Below are positions 18,541 through 27,777 of a stretch of 64,000 nt of DNA, piece after piece. The stretch is from assembly GCA_003281505.1 (NCBI GenBank), contig QCBU01000002.1, forward strand, positions 162,498 through 226,497, read 5' to 3'. Each line of letters opens with the position of its first letter. Position 1 is the first letter of the stretch. The notes below the pieces were generated by a model. It made no database searches and had not been told where the DNA came from. It saw only the letters and a program-made list of their open reading frames with translations. Position numbers and translations under genes: made by a program. Origin of the DNA: Prochlorococcus sp. AG-347-J14 (GTDB lineage: Bacteria; Cyanobacteriota; Cyanobacteriia; PCC-6307; Cyanobiaceae).

Positions 18541-19701
18541 TTGACGAATACGAGTAGAAATAGAGGAATTGGAATTGTCACAGCAAGTGACAGTCAAGAG
18601 CGATCAAAAGGTCAGTTACATATTTATGATGGAGAAGGTAAGGGAAAAAGTCAGGCTGCTTTGGGAGTAGTTCTCAGGACAATAGGATTAGGAATATGCG
18701 AAAAAAGACAGTCAAGAGTTTTACTTCTAAGATTTTTAAAAGGCCCTGAGAGACCATATGATGAGGATTCAGCTATAGAGGCTTTACAAAGAGGCTTTCC
18801 ACATTTAATTGACCATGTAAGGACAGGAAGATCCGAATTTTTCACTGCTGACCAAGTTACAAAGTTTGATGTTGGTGAGGCCGAAAGAGGTTGGAATATT
18901 GCTAAAGGAGCAATTGCTAGTTCTCTTTATTCTGTAGTTGTACTAGATGAGTTAAATCCAGTTCTTGATTTAGGAATGCTTGATATCAATGAAGTAGTTG
19001 ATACTCTGCAAAATCGTCCAGATGGATTAGAAATAATTATTACTGGAAGGGCAGCCCCACCCTCTTTGGTAAGAATATCTCAACTCCACTCAGAAATGAG
19101 ACCACGTTTGATAGGAGACTTATCAGAAATATCCAAACAAAGTAGTTCTAGTGGTGGAATTGAGATTTATACAGGTGAAGGAAAGGGTAAATCCACAAGT
19201 GCACTCGGTAAGGCTCTTCAAGCTATCGGTAAAGGAATATCTCAAGATAAAAGTCATAGAGTTTTAATATTACAGTGGTTAAAAGGTGGAAATGGATATA
19301 CCGAAGATGCTGCCATAGAAGCTTTGAGAGAGAGTTACCCTCATTTAGTAGATCATTTGCGTTCAGGCAGAGATGCCATCGTATGGAGAGGTCAACAACA
19401 ACCAGTTGATTATGTTGAGGCTGAAAGAGCATGGGAAATTGCTAAAGCTGCTATTTTGTCTGGCTTGTATAAAACAATCATTTTAGATGAATTGAACCCA
19501 ACTGTTGATTTAGAGTTGTTACCTGTGGAATCAATACATCAAACGCTCTTAAAAAAACCAGCAGATACAGAAGTTGTAATTACTGGGAGGTGTAAAAATG
19601 AACCTTCATACTTTGAACTAGCTAATGTTTACTCTGAAATGGTTTGTCATAAGCATTATGCAAATGTGGGAGTTGATTTAAAAAGAGGAGTTGATTACTA
19701 A
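18541..19701 (+). CDS. tandem CobO-like P-loop protein (cob(I)yrinic acid a,c-diamide adenosyltransferase family)
   Basis: 386 residues beginning with TTG. Two homologous halves each carry Walker A GEGKGKS (31-37 and 212-218), a Walker B-like ILDELNP or VLDELNP, and the ITGR motif. The single-domain enzyme CobO transfers adenosine from ATP to cobalt in corrinoids. Here both copies look complete in their ATP motifs. It is divergent from larE and its stop overlaps that of the MoeB-like gene by 3 bases. Prochlorococcus makes a cobalamin (pseudo-B12), and cbiG-cobJ is in the same window, so corrinoid adenosylation is likely. Confidence 0.85.
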   Translation: MTNTSRNRGIGIVTASDSQERSKGQLHIYDGEGKGKSQAALGVVLRTIGLGICEKRQSRVLLLRFLKGPERPYDEDSAIEALQRGFPHLIDHVRTGRSEFFTADQVTKFDVGEAERGWNIAKGAIASSLYSVVVLDELNPVLDLGMLDINEVVDTLQNRPDGLEIIITGRAAPPSLVRISQLHSEMRPRLIGDLSEISKQSSSSGGIEIYTGEGKGKSTSALGKALQAIGKGISQDKSHRVLILQWLKGGNGYTEDAAIEALRESYPHLVDHLRSGRDAIVWRGQQQPVDYVEAERAWEIAKAAILSGLYKTIILDELNPTVDLELLPVESIHQTLLKKPADTEVVITGRCKNEPSYFELANVYSEMVCHKHYANVGVDLKRGVDY

Positions 19702-20861
19702 CTTATTCTTAAAAAATTATTTAAACAATATTTTTTTATTTTTTCAATGCCGCCTTCAATAGATCTTGACTGAATTTTGAATTTAGACAAGATTCTTGAA
19801 GCTTTTTCAGAGCGTTTCCCCGATTTACATATAGTGAAAACCTCTTTATTTAAACTTTCTTTTTGAATAAATTTTAAGTCAGATTCTTGCTTCAAATGAC
19901 TTAGGGGAATTGAGATAGACCCCTCTATTGCCGATTTAGAAAACTCTTCATTTTCTCTAACATCAATTAAAAGAATTTTGTTAGGTTTTGCTTTGTATAA
20001 ACTATTAAAGTCATTAGCATTAATACTTTTAATTTCATCGTTTGTCCCACAATATTCATCACTATTATAAAAGCCCTCAAACTGAGACAGATTTTTTATT
20101 CGTTTATTTAACTGATCACTCTTTAAATGTAATTTTTTCATATTCATATTAAATAGGTCAAAAATTAAAATTTTCCCATCTAAAATTTCACCTTTTTTCA
20201 AAATGATTTTGATAATTTCATTAACCTGAAGAATTCCTATTAAACCTGTTGAAACACCTACTACGCCGTATTCTGCACAACTAGGGACAGCATTTTTTGT
20301 AGGTGATTCTGGAAGTAAGTCTCTTAAATTAGGACTATTTTTATATAAATTGAAAACACTCACTTGCCCTTCAAATCCTTGTACACTTCCAAAGACTAGG
20401 GGTTTTTTTAATATCAGGCATGCATCATTTATTAAATATCTTGTGCCAAAGTTATCCGAGCAATCACAAATAACATCAAACTCCTTGATTAATTCAAGAG
20501 CATTTTTAGGATTAATTCTCTCTGAAAAGGTTAATATTTCACAATTAGGATTAAATTTTTTAATTCTTTCCCGAGCAGAATCAATTTTAAGATTGCCAAT
20601 AGTATTTGTTTCATGAATTATCTGTCTCTGGAGATTAGACTTTTCAACTTGATCGTTATCAACTATTCCAATTCTCCCAATTCCTGCTGCAGCTAGATAA
20701 AGCAAAACAGAAGAACCAAGACCACCTGCTCCAATACATAATACTGAGCTGTTTTTAAGATTTAGTTGGCCCTCATAACCTATCTCTTTGAGGGTCAAAT
20801 GTTTTTGATATCTTTCTTCTTCATCAGAGTTTAAGAAATTAAATTTTATATCTTTGGACAT
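19698..20861 (-). CDS. moeB: MoeB/ThiF-type E1-like adenylyltransferase fused to a rhodanese domain
   Basis: 387 residues. The N-terminal ThiF/MoeB domain has the nucleotide loop GAGGLGSS (44-51), VDNDQVEKSNLQRQ, and PSCAEYGVVG. The C-terminal rhodanese domain (about 275-387) has LIDVRENEEF and active-site Cys345 in CKSGKRS. Such fusions adenylate the C-terminus of a ubiquitin-like sulfur carrier (MoaD, ThiS or a relative) and supply sulfur. Which carrier is used cannot be told from this window. The ATG at 20861 is well placed. Confidence 0.88.
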   Translation of the reverse strand: MSKDIKFNFLNSDEEERYQKHLTLKEIGYEGQLNLKNSSVLCIGAGGLGSSVLLYLAAAGIGRIGIVDNDQVEKSNLQRQIIHETNTIGNLKIDSARERIKKFNPNCEILTFSERINPKNALELIKEFDVICDCSDNFGTRYLINDACLILKKPLVFGSVQGFEGQVSVFNLYKNSPNLRDLLPESPTKNAVPSCAEYGVVGVSTGLIGILQVNEIIKIILKKGEILDGKILIFDLFNMNMKKLHLKSDQLNKRIKNLSQFEGFYNSDEYCGTNDEIKSINANDFNSLYKAKPNKILLIDVRENEEFSKSAIEGSISIPLSHLKQESDLKFIQKESLNKEVFTICKSGKRSEKASRILSKFKIQSRSIEGGIEKIKKYCLNNFLRIS

Positions 20862-21155
20862 TGAAATCCTTTAATTTTTGTGAGATAAACTATGAAAATA
20901 TAATAATTAAAATAAAAATTTTAGACTTTTAAATTTTTCTTATTACTCTAATTTATTAATGTTTTTGTTAGAACTAGACCATAATGTGAAGTTTTTATAA
21001 ATCAATTTAAAGTTTAAATATCTTCAGAAAGCATATATACCAACGCCTCTAAAAAAATACAAAATGTTTCGGTTCGGAATTTTGCACAACAAAAAGGTAG
21101 TCAATAGACGTTTTTTCCGATACTGTCTGGTTCATATATTAAGTTTACTGAATTC
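20862..21155. other. 294-base intergenic region between divergent moeB-like and CAAD genes
   Basis: AT-rich at its left end, with no coding frame that I can support. The right half (about 21040-21150) is less AT-rich and contains ATGTTTCGGTTCGG and TTTTTTCCGATACTG. It probably holds the promoter and a leader of the CAAD protein gene. No hairpin terminator is clear. Confidence 0.4.
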
Positions 21156-21521
21156 ATGAGTGATAACACTCCAGAGTCAAACCAAGACTCCGGCTCCGAT
21201 ACAAGCTCAGAAACCAAAAGTTTTTCAGAGAAGTACTCTGATGTTATGGGAAAAGTCAACGAAACCCTTGGTAATGTTGATTGGACTCAAATGGGCAAGT
21301 ACGGCAAGGCGGCAGGCATAATTGCTGTTGTCGTAATAGCTCAGATAATAATTAAAGTTGTCATTGACACGATAAACTTTTTCCCAATTCTTCCTGGTTT
21401 ATTAGAACTGCTAGGGGTCATTGTTGTCGGTCAATGGAGCTGGCAAAATCTTCGTACCAGTGAAAATCGTGAAGCTGTTCTAGATAAGGTACAAAATCTT
21501 AAGAAGACATATTTAGGGTAG
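21156..21521 (+). CDS. CAAD/CURT1-domain membrane protein
   Basis: 121 residues. A serine- and acid-rich N-terminal tail (1-40) is followed by an amphipathic helix, two membrane helices (about 52-70 and 75-92) separated by NFFPILPGL, and a C-terminal amphipathic helix. This is the CURT1/CAAD pattern. CURT1 proteins bend thylakoid membranes; the same domain anchors some cyanobacterial aminoacyl-tRNA synthetases to membranes. A stand-alone copy like this most likely acts in thylakoid shape. It converges on the kinase gene, with 7 bases between stops. Confidence 0.88.
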   Translation: MSDNTPESNQDSGSDTSSETKSFSEKYSDVMGKVNETLGNVDWTQMGKYGKAAGIIAVVVIAQIIIKVVIDTINFFPILPGLLELLGVIVVGQWSWQNLRTSENREAVLDKVQNLKKTYLG

Positions 21522-21528
21522 TTAAAGA

Positions 21529-22407
21529 TTACATATTAAGAATTGCTTTTACGTAATCTTCAACTTGGTTTAAGTACCCTCCTCCAAACATATTGGCGTG
21601 ATTCAATATGTGATAAAAATTATAAATAATAATTCTTTTTTCAAATCCGTTTTTTATAGGAAAAATTCTATGGTATTCTTCATAAAATTCTTTTCTAAAA
21701 CCTCCAAATAGTTTTGTCATAGCTATATCTACTTCATTATCTGCCCACCAAGATGCAGGGTCAAATATAACCCCCTTTCCATTTTTATCCATTCCTGCAT
21801 TGCCTGACCATAAATCACCATGAACTAGAGCATTTATTGGTTTGTGATTCAGCAATTCTGATTTAATTTTTTCTTTAACTTTATTTATAATTTCTTTATC
21901 TAAAATTCTCGATTTTAGAATTAATAATTGAGGTATTATCCTTAAATTTAAAAAACAATCTATCCAATTATCTTCCAAGCCTTTTTTCTGATCTGTTGTT
22001 CCGATAAAACCCTCAACTGGAAACCCAAACATTTTGGGGTTAGATTCAGCTGATTTCAAGTGCAATTCACCTAAACCTTTTCCAAGCTTTTTTTGGTCAA
22101 AGTTATACATATCTATCCATTCAATTAAAAGAATCTCTATATTTTTTATATTTTTATATGCAATAACTTCAGGAATAACTAAGTTTTCTTGATTAATATA
22201 TTTTCTCAAATTTTGGAGACAATATTTTTCAAATTCAAGAAATTTTTTGTTTCTAATGTTTCTTTTAAGGAATAACTTTTTGTTTGAGAATTCTATTCGC
22301 CATGCATTATGAATATCGCCACCATGTACTTGTTCAATACTTTTTGGATAGGTTTCACCTAATTCTTCACAAATTTCGTTAATTTCAATAGGAGATAATT
22401 TTTGCAT
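21529..22407 (-). CDS. fructosamine/ketosamine-3-kinase family protein
   Basis: 292 residues of the APH-like kinase fold. The catalytic loop is VHGDLWSGN (H196, D198) and the metal motif is VIFDPASWWADNE. The N-terminal VHGGDIHNAWRI and FLKR match the phosphate loop and catalytic lysine. Known members phosphorylate ketosamines on glycated proteins or small amines to start deglycation. The true substrate in Prochlorococcus is unknown. It is divergent from the CrtD-like gene with only 4 bases between start codons, so promoters overlap coding DNA. Confidence 0.87.
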   Translation of the reverse strand: MQKLSPIEINEICEELGETYPKSIEQVHGGDIHNAWRIEFSNKKLFLKRNIRNKKFLEFEKYCLQNLRKYINQENLVIPEVIAYKNIKNIEILLIEWIDMYNFDQKKLGKGLGELHLKSAESNPKMFGFPVEGFIGTTDQKKGLEDNWIDCFLNLRIIPQLLILKSRILDKEIINKVKEKIKSELLNHKPINALVHGDLWSGNAGMDKNGKGVIFDPASWWADNEVDIAMTKLFGGFRKEFYEEYHRIFPIKNGFEKRIIIYNFYHILNHANMFGGGYLNQVEDYVKAILNM

Positions 22408-22411
22408 TTTA

Positions 22412-23917
22412 ATGAAAAAGTCTGAAGTTATTGTTGTAGGCGCCGGTATAGCAGGACTAACTTCTGCAGCGATTTTATCAAAACAAGGCTTATCAGTGAC
22501 TTTAATCGAATCTCATACTCAAGCCGGAGGATGTGCCGGTACTTTTAAAAGAAAGAATTATACTTTCGATGTTGGTGCAACTCAGGTTGCTGGTTTAGAG
22601 AAGGGAGGAATACATTCTAGAATTTTTGATTTTTTAGATATTCCATCCCCAGAAGCCACAATTTTAGACCCTGCTTGTATTGTTGATTTAAATGATGGTG
22701 GTAATCCTATACCTATTTGGTATGAAAAAAGTAAATGGATTGCTGAACGAGAAATGCAGTTTCCTGGGAGTCAAAGATTTTGGAAACTTTGTACCCTAAT
22801 ACATGAAAGTAATTGGATATTTGCTAATAATAATCCTGTATTACCAATAAGTAATTTTTGGGATTTTTCTCAACTTCTCAAAGCACTAGTACCTTCAAAC
22901 CTTGTCACAGGTATCTTACTTAAATCTACTATTTTTGATCTATTGCGGATATGTGGATTATCCAAGAATGAGCGTTTGATTAAATTTTTAAATCTTCAAC
23001 TAAAACTTTATTCTCAAGAGGACGTTTATAGTACTGCAGCATTATATGGATCTACTGTTCTTCAGATGTGTCAACAGCCACATGGTCTGTGGCATCTTAA
23101 AAAATCTATGCAGGCTTTAAGTGAATCATTAGAAAGTTCATTAATTAAAACTGGAGTTAATTTAATTTTTGGACAAGAAGTTAACTCTATAACTTTTGAC
23201 GACGTAAATATGTGTTGGCAAGTATCTGCTAATTCGAAAAAAAAATCATTTATTTATCAAGCAAAAGATGTGATTTATACCGCACCTCCACAAGCATTGC
23301 TAAAGCATTTGAAAGATCCTTTAGAAAGAAAAAAAAATTATAAAAATCGACTTAATAATTTGCCTGATCCAAGTGGAGCTGTAGTTTTTTATTCAGCCCT
23401 AAAAAAGGAACATATTAAAAAAACATTCTCCAATCATTATCAATTTGTATCAAAAGAGTTTTGTTCGTTATTTGTATCAATTAGTGATGATGGTGATGGA
23501 AGAGCGCCAAAAGGTGAGGTTACTTTAATTGCCAGTATCTTTACCAAAACTAAAGATTGGTTTGATCTAGATAAACAAACTTACTTAAAGAAAAAAAATG
23601 GTTTCATGGAAAAAATATCCCTTGAATTGGAAAGTCAATTTGATATTGATCCTGAAAAATGGCTACATAGAGAATTAGCAACTCCATTGAGCTTTGAAAA
23701 ATGGACAAAAAGACCTAATGGAATAGTAGGCGGGCTTGGTCAAAATCCAGATATTTTTGGTTTATTTGGATTATCAAGTAGGACACCTTTTGAAGGTTTA
23801 TGGTTATGTGGAGATTCTATTTATCCTGGAGAGGGGACTGCAGGTGTCAGTCAGTCTGCATTAATGGTTTCAAGGCAAATTTTAGCTTCCAAAGGTATAG
23901 AAAATTTTAGTTTATAA
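22412..23917 (+). CDS. FAD-dependent carotenoid desaturase/isomerase-like oxidoreductase (CrtD-like)
   Basis: 501 residues. The N-terminal Rossmann motif is VVGAGIAGLTSA (9-20), followed by the second dinucleotide strand with E-S and GGCAG. The C-terminal FAD block is GLWLCGDSIYPGEGTAGVSQS. FDVGATQVAGLEKGG and FPGSQRFW resemble Synechocystis CrtD-like proteins more than CrtH. CrtD desaturates the C-3',4' bond of myxol precursors, which Prochlorococcus is not known to make, so the substrate may differ. The end overlaps tyrA on the opposite strand by 11 bases. Confidence 0.75.
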   Translation: MKKSEVIVVGAGIAGLTSAAILSKQGLSVTLIESHTQAGGCAGTFKRKNYTFDVGATQVAGLEKGGIHSRIFDFLDIPSPEATILDPACIVDLNDGGNPIPIWYEKSKWIAEREMQFPGSQRFWKLCTLIHESNWIFANNNPVLPISNFWDFSQLLKALVPSNLVTGILLKSTIFDLLRICGLSKNERLIKFLNLQLKLYSQEDVYSTAALYGSTVLQMCQQPHGLWHLKKSMQALSESLESSLIKTGVNLIFGQEVNSITFDDVNMCWQVSANSKKKSFIYQAKDVIYTAPPQALLKHLKDPLERKKNYKNRLNNLPDPSGAVVFYSALKKEHIKKTFSNHYQFVSKEFCSLFVSISDDGDGRAPKGEVTLIASIFTKTKDWFDLDKQTYLKKKNGFMEKISLELESQFDIDPEKWLHRELATPLSFEKWTKRPNGIVGGLGQNPDIFGLFGLSSRTPFEGLWLCGDSIYPGEGTAGVSQSALMVSRQILASKGIENFSL

Positions 23918-24746
23918 AATTTTGTCTGTTTTCTTTTGCTTCAGCAAGTTTTTTAGAAAGTAAATCCCAATTTTTTTCTTTAATAAGAGATTCCAGTATA
24001 TTTAACTTATTTTTAAAATTATTTATGGAATTTAAAACATTAATCTGATTATTAATAGCTAAATCTAGGCCTAGTTGTTCATTGCCTCCGCCAACTCTCG
24101 AAGTATCAGCAAACCCTGTAGCAGCGAGTTTTTGAGTGAGATCTAATAAAGATTGATTATTTTTTGTATGCACAGTTTCAATGAGGGCAGAAGCTAAAAA
24201 TATAGGCAAATGAGAAATTAGAGATACTGCTTCATCATGCTCTTTTGGCGAAGCTTGGCAAATTTCACAATCCATTGATTTTATGAGCTCGGAAATAATT
24301 CTGACTGCATTTAAATCACTATTTTGTGTTGGGGTAATAATCCATTTTGCATTTTTAAAAAGACCTTCAAAACCTGAATCAACTCCTTTTTTTTCTGTGC
24401 CTGCCATTGGATGAGATCCAATAAATAGAGGATGTGAATTTTCCCATGTATTTACAATTGGTTCTTTTACAGACCCTACATCAGTTAGTATTGTTTCTTG
24501 AGGTATTGATGCTACTAATTGTTGCGACGGACTGATCAAATCTTTGATAGGCAATGCCAAAATTATTAGCTCACATTTTTTTAATAAGCTCAGATCACAG
24601 CTAACAAAATTTGCAAGTTTTTTATCCTTAGCTTTTTTTTCATTAAATTCATTATTTGCTATTCCATAAATTGTATGATTTAGACTTTGGAGTTTTAATC
24701 CTAAAGAACCACCGATTAATCCTAATCCTACTATTCCAATTTTCAT
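23907..24746 (-). CDS. tyrA: prephenate/arogenate dehydrogenase
   Basis: 279 residues. The dinucleotide fold starts at once with GIVGLGLIGGSLG. The conserved SHPMAGTEKKG contains the substrate-binding histidine, and ATGFADTSRVGGG closes the active site. Cyanobacterial TyrA proteins generally use arogenate and NADP+ to make tyrosine. There is no ACT domain or chorismate mutase domain, so regulation by tyrosine would act at the active site. It overlaps the end of the CrtD-like gene tail to tail. Confidence 0.94.
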   Translation of the reverse strand: MKIGIVGLGLIGGSLGLKLQSLNHTIYGIANNEFNEKKAKDKKLANFVSCDLSLLKKCELIILALPIKDLISPSQQLVASIPQETILTDVGSVKEPIVNTWENSHPLFIGSHPMAGTEKKGVDSGFEGLFKNAKWIITPTQNSDLNAVRIISELIKSMDCEICQASPKEHDEAVSLISHLPIFLASALIETVHTKNNQSLLDLTQKLAATGFADTSRVGGGNEQLGLDLAINNQINVLNSINNFKNKLNILESLIKEKNWDLLSKKLAEAKENRQNFIN

Positions 24747-24841
24747 AAATTAATTAATTCAAGACCCTCTTTTATTGATACCAATTTTTTGTATATTAGG
24801 TTCATAAATTTTGCATGTTTTTGAAATTAAATTAATTATAA

Positions 24842-26290
24842 ATGCTTGAAATTTTAAGTCATCAATATTTGAAAAATTTTTTGAGAGATCAAAGTATTAA
24901 TTGGGAGCACATATATTCTTTTGGGAGGATAGTTTCCAAATGTATTGAAAATGATTCTACCTATCTAATTAATTCAGAAATTTTCTCAAGCTATGATTGG
25001 TTACCTCCAATTTTGATTTCTTTATTTTTAAAGGAAGAGGATTCAACTTTTATTTTATCTAAAGAAAAAATCCAATTTATAAGCCAATTTCAGATTGATT
25101 CATTGAAAAATCTAGGTTTTAATTTTATTTTGAAAAATGATCAATTTATTTTTGCAAATCATCATGTTCACTTGATAACTATCCAAAATTTTCTTAATGA
25201 TCCCAATTCTCGTAATCTTAGAAATCATCGAATAGTTTATTCAGGAATTGAGGATATAAAACAGGATTTAAAAAATCATTTTAGGATTTCTTTACTTAAA
25301 AAGGATTGGACAAAAAATTTTAAAGAATTTGAATTAATCAATCAAAAATTTATAAAAGTATATGATTCGTTGAAGAAAAAGTTCTTCTTGAGAAAGGTCT
25401 TAGGAAATAATTATATCAATTTAGATGAAGAAGAAATTTGTTTCTTGTCAAACTTTTTTCATGAAAATTCTTTTTTTTCTGATAAATTTTTAAGCGTCAA
25501 CAAAGCATTATCTCAAGGCTGGGCATGCTGGGTAAAGTTAAACGATACAAATTTAGATTGGAATTTGTATTTACAGCCAATAGATGAACTTTTTCAAATT
25601 AAGGAATTTTTTTCAAATAATAAATTTGTTTTTTTATCAGCATTGAGAAAAGATAACTTTTTCCAAATGTATTTTAAAAAGCATAGTTTAGATATTGACT
25701 TGGTTATCAATTTTAAGAGTAATTTTGAAGAGAAAAAGATTTCTTTATATATACCCTCTAAACAGTTGCTTCCAAATAATCCTTTTTTTACCAATTCAAT
25801 CTTGGACAAATGCAAAAAGTTAATACTTTTTAGAAAGGGTTTAACTTTAGTGTTGTCTGATGATATTGATTTAAAAAATAATCTTGCTACAGAATTAGCT
25901 TCTACTTACGGGAAGAGAGTATTGCTAGAGACAATTCCCTCAGGTAGAAATGAAATCCTTTGCTCTAGTTTTGACTGGTGGATTATGAATTCTTATTTAA
26001 TTCAAATTCCTGAACAAATTATCATTCCTTTACTTCCGATTCCGAATATGTCAGAACCCATTAATGCAATTACTGTCTCTCATAAAAAGAAGCTTTCTCA
26101 AGATTGGTTTAGAGACTTCTTTCTCCCTCAAGCTAGAATTAAACTTGAAAGATCTATTTCTCCTTTAAGAAGAAATTCAGGTAAGTTAATAATCCTAGAT
26201 GGGAGAGCAAATAAAAGAAACTGGGGAAGATTACTTTTGCAAAACATTCAACCCTCAAAACAAATTAACTACATGCTACCTTTTGATTAG
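24842..26290 (+). CDS. degenerate DinG-like helicase-family protein
   Basis: 482 residues. The C-terminal 60 residues (FFLPQARIKLERS, then GKLIILDGRANKRNWGR) match the layout of motifs V-VI of DinG/XPD-type helicases, but the expected arginine-finger motif reads SPLRRNS. In the N-terminal region I find no GxGKT Walker A and no DEAH box. It is therefore probably a non-helicase descendant. It is annotated as helicase-like in relatives as far as I recall. A 96-base gap separates it from divergent tyrA; DUF2839 follows after 29 bases. Confidence 0.6.
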   Translation: MLEILSHQYLKNFLRDQSINWEHIYSFGRIVSKCIENDSTYLINSEIFSSYDWLPPILISLFLKEEDSTFILSKEKIQFISQFQIDSLKNLGFNFILKNDQFIFANHHVHLITIQNFLNDPNSRNLRNHRIVYSGIEDIKQDLKNHFRISLLKKDWTKNFKEFELINQKFIKVYDSLKKKFFLRKVLGNNYINLDEEEICFLSNFFHENSFFSDKFLSVNKALSQGWACWVKLNDTNLDWNLYLQPIDELFQIKEFFSNNKFVFLSALRKDNFFQMYFKKHSLDIDLVINFKSNFEEKKISLYIPSKQLLPNNPFFTNSILDKCKKLILFRKGLTLVLSDDIDLKNNLATELASTYGKRVLLETIPSGRNEILCSSFDWWIMNSYLIQIPEQIIIPLLPIPNMSEPINAITVSHKKKLSQDWFRDFFLPQARIKLERSISPLRRNSGKLIILDGRANKRNWGRLLLQNIQPSKQINYMLPFD

Positions 26291-26319
26291 GTTATGATTT
26301 TGTAAATAACTAAAGAAAT

Positions 26320-26565
26320 ATGGGAGAAGCAAAAAGACGTAAAACACTTGGTTTACCTCCAAAAAAAAATAATACTAAAACTAAAATTGATGAGTCTCCA
26401 AGATTATTTGAATGGCTTCCCTTTACAATCAATCAAAGAGATAACCTAATTAAATTAAGTATTAAGGCTAGTTGGTTTGGAATCGGAGGGTTAGTAATCT
26501 TATGGTTTGTAGTGAGATTTATAGGCCCTGCTGCTGGGTGGTGGACTTTAGCTGATTCTTTATAA
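26320..26565 (+). CDS. DUF2839 family membrane protein
   Basis: 81 residues. The opening MGEAKRRKTLGLPPKK is characteristic of DUF2839, a small family restricted to cyanobacteria. One membrane helix spans about residues 50-69, ending in GPAAGWW. Function is unknown. It lies 29 bases after the DinG-like gene, probably on the same transcript, and converges on recA with 2 bases between stops. Confidence 0.9.
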   Translation: MGEAKRRKTLGLPPKKNNTKTKIDESPRLFEWLPFTINQRDNLIKLSIKASWFGIGGLVILWFVVRFIGPAAGWWTLADSL

Positions 26566-26567
26566 AT

Positions 26568-27665
26568 CTAAGCTACTGTTTTTATATCATTAACAGCGAT
26601 TGTATTAGCAGGATTGCTATTTAATGCTTTCATTGAATTAGAACTGACTTCAGTCCCTTCTGTTAATTTCTCTTTAACCATAGATTCTACTTTATTCCTG
26701 ATTTCTAAGTTTTGATCAAGCCAAATAATTGTATTATCTCTTCCTTGTCCAATATTTTCTCCTTCATAACTATACCAAGCACCTCTCCTTATGATGATAT
26801 TAGTCTCTTCTGCTAAATCTAATAAGCATCCTGTTGTACTAATACCTTTCCCAAAGAGAATATCAAATTCTGCAATTCTAAATGGTGGTGCAACTTTGTT
26901 TTTTGCTACTTTCACTTTTGCTCTTATGCCATATTCCTCAGTACCTCTTTTAAGAGTTTGAATTCTTCTGATATCAAGTCTTACTGAGGCGTAAAATTTT
27001 AATGCATTACCTCCTGTGGTTGTTTCTGGATTGCCGTATGTAACGCCAATTTTTAGGCGTAATTGATTCAGGAATATTACCGTACATCCAGATTTGCCAA
27101 TATTTCCTGTTATTTTCCTCATTGCTTGGCTCATTAGCCTTGCTTGGCTTCCAATTACGTGATCTCCCATCTCTCCTTCTATCTCGGCTCTTGGGGTTAG
27201 TGCTGCGACCGAGTCAACAACTACAAGATCTACCGCACTCGATCTTATAAGTTGGTCAACTATTTCTAGAGCCATTTCACCAGTATCTGGCTGTGAAACT
27301 AACAAATTTTCAACATCAACACCTAAAGAGGCCGCATAAACTGGATCGAGTGCATGCTCAGCATCTACAAATGCAGCTACTCCCCCATTTTTTTGGACTT
27401 CCGCAATCGCGTGAAGCGTTAATGTAGTTTTTCCTGAACTTTCTGGTCCGTAAACTTCTACTACTCTTCCTTTTGGATAGCCTCCTCCTAATGCTAAATC
27501 TAAGGTGAGCGCTCCAGTAGATATCGTTTCTACTTTCATTCTTGAGGCGTCACCAAGTCTCATTATTGAACCTCGTCCAAAATTTCTTTCTATTTGACCT
27601 AAGACAAGACTTAAAGCCTTGTCTTTTTCTTTTGATTCAGTTTTTTTCTTTTCTTCAAGGCTCAT
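26568..27665 (-). CDS. recA: recombinase RecA
   Basis: 365 residues. RecA forms ATP-dependent filaments on single-stranded DNA for strand exchange and triggers LexA self-cleavage. Seen: Walker [10 protein letters not shown] (73-81), [38 protein letters not shown], the KxxxVAPPF block and a variable acidic/serine C-terminus. A perfect cyanobacterial LexA-type palindrome lies 85 bases upstream of the ATG, so SOS control is likely. Confidence 0.98.
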   Translation of the reverse strand: MSLEEKKKTESKEKDKALSLVLGQIERNFGRGSIMRLGDASRMKVETISTGALTLDLALGGGYPKGRVVEVYGPESSGKTTLTLHAIAEVQKNGGVAAFVDAEHALDPVYAASLGVDVENLLVSQPDTGEMALEIVDQLIRSSAVDLVVVDSVAALTPRAEIEGEMGDHVIGSQARLMSQAMRKITGNIGKSGCTVIFLNQLRLKIGVTYGNPETTTGGNALKFYASVRLDIRRIQTLKRGTEEYGIRAKVKVAKNKVAPPFRIAEFDILFGKGISTTGCLLDLAEETNIIIRRGAWYSYEGENIGQGRDNTIIWLDQNLEIRNKVESMVKEKLTEGTEVSSNSMKALNSNPANTIAVNDIKTVA

Positions 27666-27749
27666 TGTTTGATTTATCGGTTAAAGTTCTTGTAATTATT
27701 CTAAATTTGGAAATTTTTATTTAAACCAAACTTCATAAATACAAACTAT

Positions 27750-27763
27750 AGTACATCTGTACT
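27750..27763 (-). promoter_or_regulatory. LexA box upstream of recA
   Basis: AGTACATCTGTACT is a perfect 5-bp palindrome AGTAC-N4-GTACT and fits the published cyanobacterial LexA consensus RGTACNNNDGTWCB on both strands. It is 85 bases before the recA ATG and 14 bases beyond the stop of the upstream HAD gene, so it should act on recA only. Confidence 0.8.
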
Positions 27764-27777
27764 CTAGCTGATTATCT

